Part shown: positions 8,586-15,850 of the stretch, piece after piece
Position numbering within the stretch: position 1 is the stretch's first letter
Layout of the letters: each line of letters opens with the position of its first letter
Source of the DNA: Pseudomonas pudica
GTDB lineage: Bacteria > Pseudomonadota > Gammaproteobacteria > Pseudomonadales > Pseudomonadaceae
Reading direction: 5' to 3'
Length of the DNA: 62,520 nt
Assembly: GCF_015680405.1 (NCBI RefSeq)
Contig: NZ_JADLJS010000031.1
Location: forward strand, 1-62,520
Notes under the pieces: generated by a model
The model's database searches: none
What the model was told of the DNA's origin: nothing
What the model saw: the letters and a program-made list of their open reading frames with translations, nothing else
Translations under genes and position numbers: made by a program

Positions 8586-9500
8586 TTACAAGGTGGTCGA
8601 GCACCCCAGCCGGTCAACCTCGAACACCTTGCTGCGCTGCAGGCTCTCCCGCAGGTAGCGCGCCGCCGGGCCGGGCTGGCGCTTGCGGTGCCACAGCAGG
8701 TCTACACCCACCAGCCAGTCGGTGTGGGGGTACGCCTCCAGCTGCAACTCAACCAGTTGGCCGCTTTCCAGCTCGCACTGCACCAGCTGGCGCGGCAGGG
8801 TCGCCCAGCCAAGCCCGGCACGGACCATTTCTACCAGCGCCAGGTAACTCTCCGCCTGCCATAGCTGCCCGGCACGCAGGTATTCGCTGCTGGGCAGTTT
8901 GTCGGCATGGGCGGCGAAAGCCAGCCGTCGATGGGCGTTGAGGTCGGCGAAACTCACCGGGCACTGGCGCGCCAGGGCGAACCCGGGGTTGCACACATGG
9001 GTCATGATCAGCTTGCCTAGTTGCTGGAAGGCCAGCTCCGGCGGGTAGTCGGGCTGGGCGAAGGTTACCCCCAGGTCGGCCTCGCCAGCCAGGATCATTT
9101 CACTGACATCACCGTGCACCGGGTGGCGGATCAGCAGGTCGACAAAGGGAAACGCCTGGTCGAAGCCTTTGAATGGTGGGATAAGCGGCCCATACGGTAC
9201 TTCGATCGCCAGGGTCAGGGTGGCTTCTACCTGGCCGGCCAGGCTGTCTGCGCTCCCCTCCAGCGCGTAGCAGCGCTCGAGGATGCCCTCGGCCCGCAGC
9301 AACAGCTTGTGGCCGGCGGCAGTCAGCTTGGGGATGCGGCTGGAGCGGTCGAACAGCTGCACGCCCAGGTCGGTTTCCAGGTTGCTGATCGCTGCACTGA
9401 CCGTCGACTGGGTGCGCCCCAGCCGCCGCGCTGCGGCAGAGAACGAGCCGGCCTGAACGGCGCCGACGAAAACCTGCAGTTGCTCAAGGGAAAAGCGCAT
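8586..9500 (-). CDS. LysR-family transcriptional regulator
   Basis: 304 residues with the usual LysR layout. The N-terminal winged helix is MRFSLEQLQVFVGAVQAGSF to about residue 60, including AAARRLGRTQSTVSAAISNLE; the rest is the periplasmic-binding-like effector domain. The start has aaggat just upstream. It is divergent from the purine permease gene, and the shared promoter carries the dyad ccatcg-N7-cgatgg, so it most likely controls the permease/deaminase/hydrolase operon. Control of the sugar-acid genes, which end convergently with it, is less likely. Confidence 0.9.
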   Translation of the reverse strand: MRFSLEQLQVFVGAVQAGSFSAAARRLGRTQSTVSAAISNLETDLGVQLFDRSSRIPKLTAAGHKLLLRAEGILERCYALEGSADSLAGQVEATLTLAIEVPYGPLIPPFKGFDQAFPFVDLLIRHPVHGDVSEMILAGEADLGVTFAQPDYPPELAFQQLGKLIMTHVCNPGFALARQCPVSFADLNAHRRLAFAAHADKLPSSEYLRAGQLWQAESYLALVEMVRAGLGWATLPRQLVQCELESGQLVELQLEAYPHTDWLVGVDLLWHRKRQPGPAARYLRESLQRSKVFEVDRLGCSTTL

Positions 9501-9525
9501 TGTCCGATCCTTTCTACCGCTCGAT

Positions 9526-9544
9526 CCATCGATAGTAACGATGG
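9526..9544. promoter_or_regulatory. Candidate LysR operator dyad
   Basis: ccatcg and cgatgg flank a 7-bp AT-rich centre (atagtaa), located 26 bp upstream of the LysR start and 139 bp upstream of the permease start. The geometry suits a LysR recognition site in a divergent promoter. Assignment to the adjacent regulator is inference. Confidence 0.5.
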
Positions 9545-9682
9545 TTAATCATTTGCTCCATCGGTGATTTCACAGGATTCTTCACCTCGACATCGGTGTC
9601 AGCTGCCCAGGCTTTCCTGCGCTGCATGTCACTCCGGGCGCCTTCAACAATAAAAAGAGCCGCATTTGAGGAGAGTCACGAC

Positions 9683-11020
9683 ATGAGCCAATCCAAGATC
9701 CATCCCGTGGACCAGGTCCTGCCCCCGCGGGAGCTGTTCACCTTCGGTCTGCAGCATGTTCTGGTGATGTACGCCGGCGCCGTCGCGGTGCCGTTGATTC
9801 TGGGCAGTGCCCTGGGCCTGAGCCAGGCCCAGGTGGTCACGCTGATCAATGCCAACTTGCTGACCTCGGGCATTGCCACTTTGCTCCAAACCCTCGGCCT
9901 GTGGCGCTTCGGCGCGCGCCTGCCGCTGATCCAGGGCTGTTCGTTCATTGCTTTGGCGCCGATGATCATGATCGGCAAGGCGTTCGGCCTGGCGCATGTG
10001 TTCGGCGCGGTCATTGCCGCCGGTGCGCTGACGATTGCCATTGCACCGCTGTTCAGCCGGTTGCTGCGGTTCTTTCCGCCAGTGGTGATCGGCAGCCTGA
10101 TCACGGTCATCGGCATTTCGCTGATGCCGGCCGCAGCCATCTGGCTTGGCGGAGGGCAGCCTGGCGCTGCGGACTTCGGCAAGCCGGCCAACCTGCTGCT
10201 CGGTGTGGCGACGGTAGCGATCACGCTGGTGATCCATGCCCGTTTTCGTGGGTTCATCGGCAACCTCAGCGTGCTGCTGGGGCTGATTGCCGGCAGCCTG
10301 GTGGCCGCGGCCTGCGGCATGACGGATTTCAGCCAGGTCTCGGCTGCGGCATGGTTCGAGCTCAGCGCGCCGATGGCGTTCGGCGTGCCGCAGTTCTCGT
10401 TCACCCCGGTACTGATCATGCTGTTGGCGATGCTGGTGATCATGGCCGAGACCACCGGCAATTGCCTGGCCATCGGCAAGCTGACGGGCCGGCCCACTGA
10501 CCAGCGTACCCTTGGCAATGCGTTCCGCGCCGATGGCCTGTCGACCATGCTAGGCGGCATGTTCAACAGCTTTCCCTACAACGCGTTCACGCAGAACACC
10601 GGGCTGATTGCGCTGTCCGGGGTCAAGAGCCGCTACGTGGTCGCCGCCGCCGGCGCGATCATGGTGCTGATGGGGCTGTTCCCCAAGCTGGGGGCGCTGA
10701 TTGCCAGTGTGCCGACGCCGGTCCTGGGCGGCTGCGCCATCGTAATGTTCGGCATGACCACCGTGGCCGGTATCCAGGAGCTTGCCCGGGTGCGTTTCGA
10801 GGGCACCCGCAACGGCTTGGTGGTGGCGGTATCGGTCAGCATCGGCGTGCTGCCGATGTCGATGCCGGCGCTGTTCGGGCATGTCAGCGGCCCGCTGAAA
10901 CTGGTACTCGAGAGCGGGATCTTTCTCGCCGCCGTCAGCGCCATCCTGCTCAACCTGTTGCTCAACCGCGCGCCTGATACCAGCACCCGGAACGCCGCCG
11001 ATAGCGGCCTGGCCAACTGA
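9683..11020 (+). CDS. Nucleobase:cation symporter-2 (uracil-xanthine/uric acid permease)
   Basis: 445 residues. The ATG at 9683 is chosen because gaggaga lies 10 bp upstream and the longer reading adds only non-membrane sequence. It is an integral membrane protein of the NAT/NCS2 family, with the signature QNTGLIALSGVKSR matching the family Q-N-x-G-x4-x-x3-R pattern and GSALGLSQAQVVTLINANLL near the N-terminus. It probably imports a purine such as xanthine or urate with H+. The downstream deaminase and hydroxyisourate hydrolase-like protein support a purine role. Confidence 0.9.
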   Translation: MSQSKIHPVDQVLPPRELFTFGLQHVLVMYAGAVAVPLILGSALGLSQAQVVTLINANLLTSGIATLLQTLGLWRFGARLPLIQGCSFIALAPMIMIGKAFGLAHVFGAVIAAGALTIAIAPLFSRLLRFFPPVVIGSLITVIGISLMPAAAIWLGGGQPGAADFGKPANLLLGVATVAITLVIHARFRGFIGNLSVLLGLIAGSLVAAACGMTDFSQVSAAAWFELSAPMAFGVPQFSFTPVLIMLLAMLVIMAETTGNCLAIGKLTGRPTDQRTLGNAFRADGLSTMLGGMFNSFPYNAFTQNTGLIALSGVKSRYVVAAAGAIMVLMGLFPKLGALIASVPTPVLGGCAIVMFGMTTVAGIQELARVRFEGTRNGLVVAVSVSIGVLPMSMPALFGHVSGPLKLVLESGIFLAAVSAILLNLLLNRAPDTSTRNAADSGLAN

Positions 11021-11029
11021 ACCTTCTTC

Positions 11030-11051
11030 ACGCGCGCCAGCTGGCGCGCGT
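11030..11051. repeat. Perfect 22-bp palindrome between permease and deaminase
   Basis: The segment beginning acgcgcgccag is a perfect palindrome with 11-bp arms and no spacer. It lies 10 bp after the permease stop and 28 bp before the deaminase start. It could be an mRNA processing or attenuation hairpin that tunes the downstream genes. Confidence 0.5.
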
Positions 11052-11078
11052 TCCATCATCCCTCAGGGAGGACCGTTC

Positions 11079-11585
11079 GTGACCTTTTCAAACCCCCAGG
11101 ACACCGGCCTGTCCGCACTCGACCTGGACCTGCTGCGCCAGTCGATTCGTCTGTCCGAGCAAGCCCGCGAGGAAGGCCGGCATCCGTTCGCTGCCATTGT
11201 CGCCGATGCCCAGGGCCGGGTCGTCGCCAGTGCCGGCAACAACTCCATGCCCCCGCAGGGCGACCCGACCCAGCATGCCGAACTGGTCGCCGCAGCCCGT
11301 GCAGCCAGGCTGCTGACGCCTGAGCAACTGGCCTCCTGCACGTTGTACACCAGTGCCGAGCCTTGCTGCATGTGTGCTGGCGCGGTCTACTGGACCGGCA
11401 TCGGCCGGGTGGTGTACGCGCTGTCGGAACATGCCCTGCTTGGACTGACCGGTGCCCACCCGGAAAACCCTACCTTCGCCTTGCCGTGCCGCGAGGTGTT
11501 CGCCCGCGGGCAGCGTGTCGTGCAGGTGCACGGGCCGGTATTGGAGGATGAGGCGGCGCAGGCCCACCGGGGGTTCTGGGCATGA
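11079..11585 (+). CDS. Nucleoside/guanine deaminase, cytidine deaminase fold
   Basis: 168 residues from a GTG at 11079, preceded by cagggagga. Zinc-binding motifs are HAE at residues 66-68 and PCCMC at 95-99, the CMP/dCMP deaminase-family signature. The tRNA-adenosine and guanine deaminase branches share this PCxxC form. The location between a purine permease and a hydroxyisourate hydrolase-like gene favours a free purine or related base as substrate, for example guanine or isoguanine. Its stop overlaps the next start by 4 bp (ATGA), implying translational coupling. Confidence 0.85.
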   Translation: MTFSNPQDTGLSALDLDLLRQSIRLSEQAREEGRHPFAAIVADAQGRVVASAGNNSMPPQGDPTQHAELVAAARAARLLTPEQLASCTLYTSAEPCCMCAGAVYWTGIGRVVYALSEHALLGLTGAHPENPTFALPCREVFARGQRVVQVHGPVLEDEAAQAHRGFWA

Positions 11586-11932
11586 GCGGCGGGGTGTCCG
11601 TGCATGTGGTCGACATTGCCAGCGGGCGAGCTGCCGAAGGCTTGTGCCTCAGCATCGGGGCGCCCGGCGCGGCACCGATCGCCGAAGGCTGCATCGACGC
11701 GCGTGGGCAGTGGCCGGAACTGGCGGCGCTGAGCGGGCGGTTTCCCGTCGGCGTGTACGAAGTGCGTTTGCAGGTGGCGCAGTTCTACCGCCAGATCGGT
11801 GTGGGGTTACCCGAGATACCGTTCCTCGACGAACTGGTTTACCGCTTCGGCATTGGGGATGCACAGGCTCACTATCATTTGCCTTTCAAGATCACCGCCT
11901 GGGGTGTCAGTTGCTTTCGGGGTGGTGCATGA
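11582..11932 (+). CDS. 5-hydroxyisourate hydrolase-like (transthyretin-fold) protein
   Basis: 116 residues, the normal size for HIU hydrolase, which opens 5-hydroxyisourate in urate degradation. The N-terminal His is present in SVHVVD (residue 8) and the late His in YHLPF. Two parts deviate from the family. The usual TNxDGR arginine region reads IDARGQWP, and the C-terminal YRGS signature reads CFRGGA with an extra residue. Coupled by ATGA overlap to the deaminase. Either a divergent HIU hydrolase or a relative with altered substrate. Confidence 0.75.
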   Translation: MSGGVSVHVVDIASGRAAEGLCLSIGAPGAAPIAEGCIDARGQWPELAALSGRFPVGVYEVRLQVAQFYRQIGVGLPEIPFLDELVYRFGIGDAQAHYHLPFKITAWGVSCFRGGA

Positions 11933-12011
11933 GCAACGTACAAGCCAATAACAATCCAACGCCTTTTCTGATTTGCAGCCAAGGTGCTTGCCGAGCCTTC
12001 AACATCCCGCG

Positions 12012-12836
12012 CTAGCGGTTTAGAAGACTTCCCGTTGTCGGGGCACTGCGAGACTCAAGGTCGATTTCCGCTGGCCATCGCACCTTGGGGGCGAGGTATC
12101 GCATCGGGTTCAGACCATTGCCAACCTTCTGATCCTGCAAAGCGCTTATAGAGTCAGGAAGAGCGTCATAGCCACTTTGCATGTACAAACGTGCCAGTGC
12201 CCAATACTGCTTGCCTTGCTCTATGTCGTCACACAGGAACAGGCGCTCGATGACTTCCTCGGTGCCTGCTTTGCGAACCGATATCATCACATTTTCAATG
12301 AGGCCGCCGTAACCCATCGGGGCGTATACCCTGTAGACCTCGGCAGTGAGGTCAGCCCAGTCATAGGCCACAGGGTTTACTCCCCAGCCCTTGCTGCCGA
12401 AGGGGTATAAGCGATCAAACCTGTATTCATAAAAATAGACTTTTTGGCGTGCTCTATTGAAACGTATGGGTTCATCGCGAGGAAGTCGTAGGTCCATACG
12501 AAACAATGGAAAAAAGGCCCAGGTTGAAAGAGTTACAATCATGAGGCCTATGGTCGTAATTTCAATTCCCGATTGCCAGTCGTCGAGGAGGGAAGTGAAG
12601 ATGTCTGGCACGATAAACACCATTGTGTAAATTAGAATAATCAAGCCGCCGAAAAAAGAAATCCCCCGCACGCTGACCGAGGACCGAGGGAACTCGATAA
12701 ATATACGTCCAGCCCGATTTATTTTTAAATTGGATGCCAAACACACCTCGCGCTGCGCGGGTGCAATATCATGCGGAGGAAGATCATACTTCCAGCCCAC
12801 CCCTCGGGTAGGTAGCATCTTTCTCTTTCCTTTCAT
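12012..12836 (-). CDS. DUF6708-type membrane protein, divergent fourth copy (putative T6SS immunity)
   Basis: 274 residues and the most divergent member of four tandem paralogues. Two hydrophobic segments near residues 55-78 and 90-115 are followed by a cytosolic domain with RDEPIRFNRARQKVYFYEYRF and VAYDWADLTAEVYRVYAP. DUF6708 proteins are, to my knowledge, neighbours of VasX/BTH_I2691-type T6SS effectors. Two-helix inner-membrane proteins suit protection against a membrane-active toxin. It is the last gene of the leftward array; its local base composition is AT-richer than the flanking metabolic genes. Immunity function is inference. Confidence 0.75.
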   Translation of the reverse strand: MKGKRKMLPTRGVGWKYDLPPHDIAPAQREVCLASNLKINRAGRIFIEFPRSSVSVRGISFFGGLIILIYTMVFIVPDIFTSLLDDWQSGIEITTIGLMIVTLSTWAFFPLFRMDLRLPRDEPIRFNRARQKVYFYEYRFDRLYPFGSKGWGVNPVAYDWADLTAEVYRVYAPMGYGGLIENVMISVRKAGTEEVIERLFLCDDIEQGKQYWALARLYMQSGYDALPDSISALQDQKVGNGLNPMRYLAPKVRWPAEIDLESRSAPTTGSLLNR

Positions 12837-12986
12837 GCATTCAGTTCCGTGGAAACAGTGATGGGTGCAAGCAGAGCGGGGAACAACCTGCCGTAGGGCC
12901 TGACTGGGCAGTGGCCATGCGGGAAGAGTGAGGCTGCCGCAACCCAGGGCGGCCTATATTTCTAGGCCTGGGGTTCATCGGCCCCC

Positions 12987-13787
12987 TCATTCAGGGGGGG
13001 CAGTACGGGATTCACGGTCAATGTCCTCCGGCCAATGAACCTTTGGTGCCAGGCAATGCATGTGGCTCAGGCCATCGTCGTCGTTCCAGTCACGGGGTGG
13101 GTGCACGAACTTCGGCAGGGCTTCGGGGCCTTGCTGCATGTATAGCCGGGCGATGGCCCAGTAGGCCTCGCCTTGGTAGAGGTCGTGAGTGAAGAATACG
13201 CGGTCGATGACTTCGTTGGTTTCCGGGTTGCGGATCGACAGCATGACGTTCTCGATCAGGCCCCCGTGGCCAGGGGCGTAGACTCGGTAGACTTCGGCGG
13301 TTACGTCGTCCCAGTTGTAGGCGACCGGTTTGACGCCCCAGCGTTTGCGGCTGAAGATGAAGATGCGGTCATATCGAAACTCATAAATATATATTTTCTG
13401 GCGAAGTCGGTTGAAGCGAATTGGCTCGTCTCTAGGCGTAACCAGATCAAGTCTGACATAGGGAATCAAAGCCCATAGTATTGCCGGAGGAAAAATTATT
13501 GATATGTTTATTAGCCAATCGCGCTGCCAACCGTCATGCAAAAGACTCCAGTAGAGGCAAAGCGTCAATCCCAGAATAAAAATCAACCCCGGAATCCCAA
13601 CTAAAAATATGACACCTCGGAGGATAATGCTACTCCGAGGTAACTCGAGATAAACATCATCGAAGTAGTTGGGCGACGGTTTGACACTTGCCCACACTTC
13701 CCGCCACTTTGGCACTTCATCTACCTTGGGAAGGTCATGACTCCAGCCTAAAGCGCGCTCCCACAGAACTTTACCATCACGCTTCAC
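12987..13787 (-). CDS. DUF6708-type membrane protein, tandem copy 3 (putative T6SS immunity)
   Basis: 266 residues from a GTG at 13787 with agggagg upstream. It is nearly identical over its N-terminal 50 and C-terminal 150 residues to the copy at 13943. Differences concentrate in the two hydrophobic segments (about residues 58-80 and 92-112), which is where contact with a membrane toxin would be expected. The shared domain contains RDEPIRFNRLRQKIYIYEFRY and VAYNWDDVTAEVYRVYAP. It sits in a 956-bp tandem repeat unit that includes the intergenic spacer. Immunity function is inferred from position downstream of the VasX-like effector. Confidence 0.8.
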   Translation of the reverse strand: MKRDGKVLWERALGWSHDLPKVDEVPKWREVWASVKPSPNYFDDVYLELPRSSIILRGVIFLVGIPGLIFILGLTLCLYWSLLHDGWQRDWLINISIIFPPAILWALIPYVRLDLVTPRDEPIRFNRLRQKIYIYEFRYDRIFIFSRKRWGVKPVAYNWDDVTAEVYRVYAPGHGGLIENVMLSIRNPETNEVIDRVFFTHDLYQGEAYWAIARLYMQQGPEALPKFVHPPRDWNDDDGLSHMHCLAPKVHWPEDIDRESRTAPPE

Positions 13788-13942
13788 TCGTTAACCTCCC
13801 TGACACAATTCTCAACGTACTCACTTGGCATCTAGGCAGAGCGTGTAGCAGCTTGCCGTAGGGCCCGGCTGTGCAGGGGCCTTGCGGGAACAGTGAGGCT
13901 GCCGCAGCCTATACCTTCTAGGCCCGGGGGGAATCGGCCCTC

Positions 13943-14746
13943 TCATTCAGATGGGGCAGTACGGGACTCACGGTCAATATTCTCCGGCCAATCAACCTTG
14001 GGTGCCAGGCAATGCATGTGGCTCAGGCCATCGTCGTCGTTCCAGTCACGGGGTGGGTGCACGAACTTCGGCAGGGCTTCAGGGCCTTGCTGCATGAATA
14101 GCCGAGCGATGGCCCAGTAGGCTTCGCCTTGGTAGAGGTCGTGAGTGAAGAATACGCGGTCGATGACTTCGTTGGTTTCCGGGTTGCGGATCGACAGCAT
14201 GACGTTCTCGATCAGGCCCCCGTGGCCAGGGACGTAGACTCGGTAGACTTCGGCGGTTACGTCGTCCCAGTTGTAGGCGACCGGTTTGACGCCCCATCGT
14301 TTGCGGCTGAAGATGAATATGCGGTCATATCGAAACTCATAAATGTATATCTTTTGGCGGAGTCGATTGAAGCGAATTGGCTCGTCCCTAGGGGCAACCA
14401 GATCAAGCTTGATGTAAGGAATCAAGGCCCACAGTATTGCTGAGGCGGTAGTTACCAATGATAGATTCATCAGCCAGTCGTGCCACCAGTCGTCATATAA
14501 TAAATCCCAGTACAAGTAAAGCGCCATTCCAAAAAGAAAAAGCAGCCCCGCAACACCGATCAGGAATATAACGCCTCGAAGAATGGTGCTGCTCCGTGGC
14601 AACTCGAGATAAACATCATCGAAATAGTTTGGCGACGGTTTGACACTCGCCCACACTTCCCGCCACTTTGGCACTTCATCCACCTTGGGAAGGTCATGGC
14701 TCCAGCCTAAAGCGCGCTCCCACAGAACTTTACCATCACGCTTCAC
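13943..14746 (-). CDS. DUF6708-type membrane protein, tandem copy 2 (putative T6SS immunity)
   Basis: 267 residues, GTG start at 14746 in the same context as the copy at 12987, whose sequence it nearly duplicates outside the membrane-spanning part. Two transmembrane helices are predicted from hydrophobic runs such as GVIFLIGVAGLLFLFGMALY. The C-terminal domain is almost invariant among copies 1-3. Recent duplication with diversification of the membrane segment is the simplest explanation, for example to track polymorphic toxins. Confidence 0.8.
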   Translation of the reverse strand: MKRDGKVLWERALGWSHDLPKVDEVPKWREVWASVKPSPNYFDDVYLELPRSSTILRGVIFLIGVAGLLFLFGMALYLYWDLLYDDWWHDWLMNLSLVTTASAILWALIPYIKLDLVAPRDEPIRFNRLRQKIYIYEFRYDRIFIFSRKRWGVKPVAYNWDDVTAEVYRVYVPGHGGLIENVMLSIRNPETNEVIDRVFFTHDLYQGEAYWAIARLFMQQGPEALPKFVHPPRDWNDDDGLSHMHCLAPKVDWPENIDRESRTAPSE

Positions 14747-14910
14747 TCGTTAATCTCCCTGACATAAATCTCAATGTACACACTTGGCATCCAGGCAGAG
14801 CGTGTAGCAGCCTGCCGTAGGGCCTGGCTGTGCAGGTGCTTTGCGGGAACAGTGAGGCTGCCGCAACCTATGGCAGCCTATACTTACTACGCTTGGGGGC
14901 ATCGGCCCTC

Positions 14911-15714
14911 TTATTCAGATGGGGCTGTACGGGACTCACGGTCAATATCCTCCGGCCAATGAACCTTGGGCGCCAGGCAATGCATGTGGCTCAGGCCATC
15001 GTCATCGTTCCAGTCACGGGGTGGGTGCACGAACTTCGGCAGGGCGTCGGGGCCTTGCTGCATGAATAGCCGGGCGATAGCCCAGTAGGCTTCGCCTTGG
15101 TAGAGGTTGTGGGTGAAGAACACGCGGTCGATGACTTCGTTGGTTTCCGGGTTGCGTATCGACAGCATGACGTTTTCGATCAGGCCGCCGTGGCCGGGGG
15201 CGTAGACTCGGTAGACTTCGGCGGTCACGTCGTCCCAGTTGTAGGCGACAGGTTTGACGCCCCAGTGTTTGCGGCTGAACAGGTAGATGTAGTGAAATCT
15301 GAACTGATAGAGATAAATCTTGCGCCGCAGGCGATTGAAGCGGATTGGTTCGTCCCGTGGGAGCAACAGGTCCATTTTTACATATGTCGCAGTAGCCCAC
15401 ATGCCAATCAAAATCGCTAACGATGCGAGGATGTCAGTACCCCAATTATTCGACCAGTAGATACCAAAAAACCTCCAGTGCATGTAGATTAATGCACCCA
15501 CAGAAAAAACCAAGATTGGTCCCCCTATCAGCACTGTGACACCACGCAAACTAACAGTAGAACGGGGAAGCTCCAGGAACACATCATCACAGTAGTTTGG
15601 TGGCGGATCTATATCTTCGAAGCTCAAACGCGGGACTTCATCCGAGCTGACACCAGGCAGATCATGGCTCCAACACAGAGCTCGCTCCGAAAGGATCCTG
15701 GGCTTAATCTTCAT
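14911..15714 (-). CDS. DUF6708-type membrane protein, copy 1 adjacent to effector (putative immunity)
   Basis: 267 residues from an ATG at 15714 behind aaggaag. The N-terminal 145 residues differ clearly from the next two copies (KPRILSERALCWSHDLPGV, distinct helices near 58-80 and 93-112). From VAYNWDDVTAEVYRVYAP onward it is nearly identical to them. It lies 136 bp downstream of the VasX-like effector and is the best candidate for the cognate immunity protein of that toxin. This is positional inference. Confidence 0.8.
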   Translation of the reverse strand: MKIKPRILSERALCWSHDLPGVSSDEVPRLSFEDIDPPPNYCDDVFLELPRSTVSLRGVTVLIGGPILVFSVGALIYMHWRFFGIYWSNNWGTDILASLAILIGMWATATYVKMDLLLPRDEPIRFNRLRRKIYLYQFRFHYIYLFSRKHWGVKPVAYNWDDVTAEVYRVYAPGHGGLIENVMLSIRNPETNEVIDRVFFTHNLYQGEAYWAIARLFMQQGPDALPKFVHPPRDWNDDDGLSHMHCLAPKVHWPEDIDRESRTAPSE

Positions 15715-15850
15715 TCATTAGCTTCCTTAAGGCAGACCTCAATATATGCGTCTGGCAGGCTTCTATCCGGCCAATAACTTATCAGCAGTGTCGCGGCTCT
15801 AATGGTATGCGGTCCAATCGTAGCCATAAGATTCATAGCGCCCGTAATTT

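Noticed and set aside
12012..15714. Four DUF6708 copies as an assembly duplication error
   Set aside because: The copies differ substantially in their membrane segments and first halves, so they are real paralogues, though copies 2 and 3 are recent.
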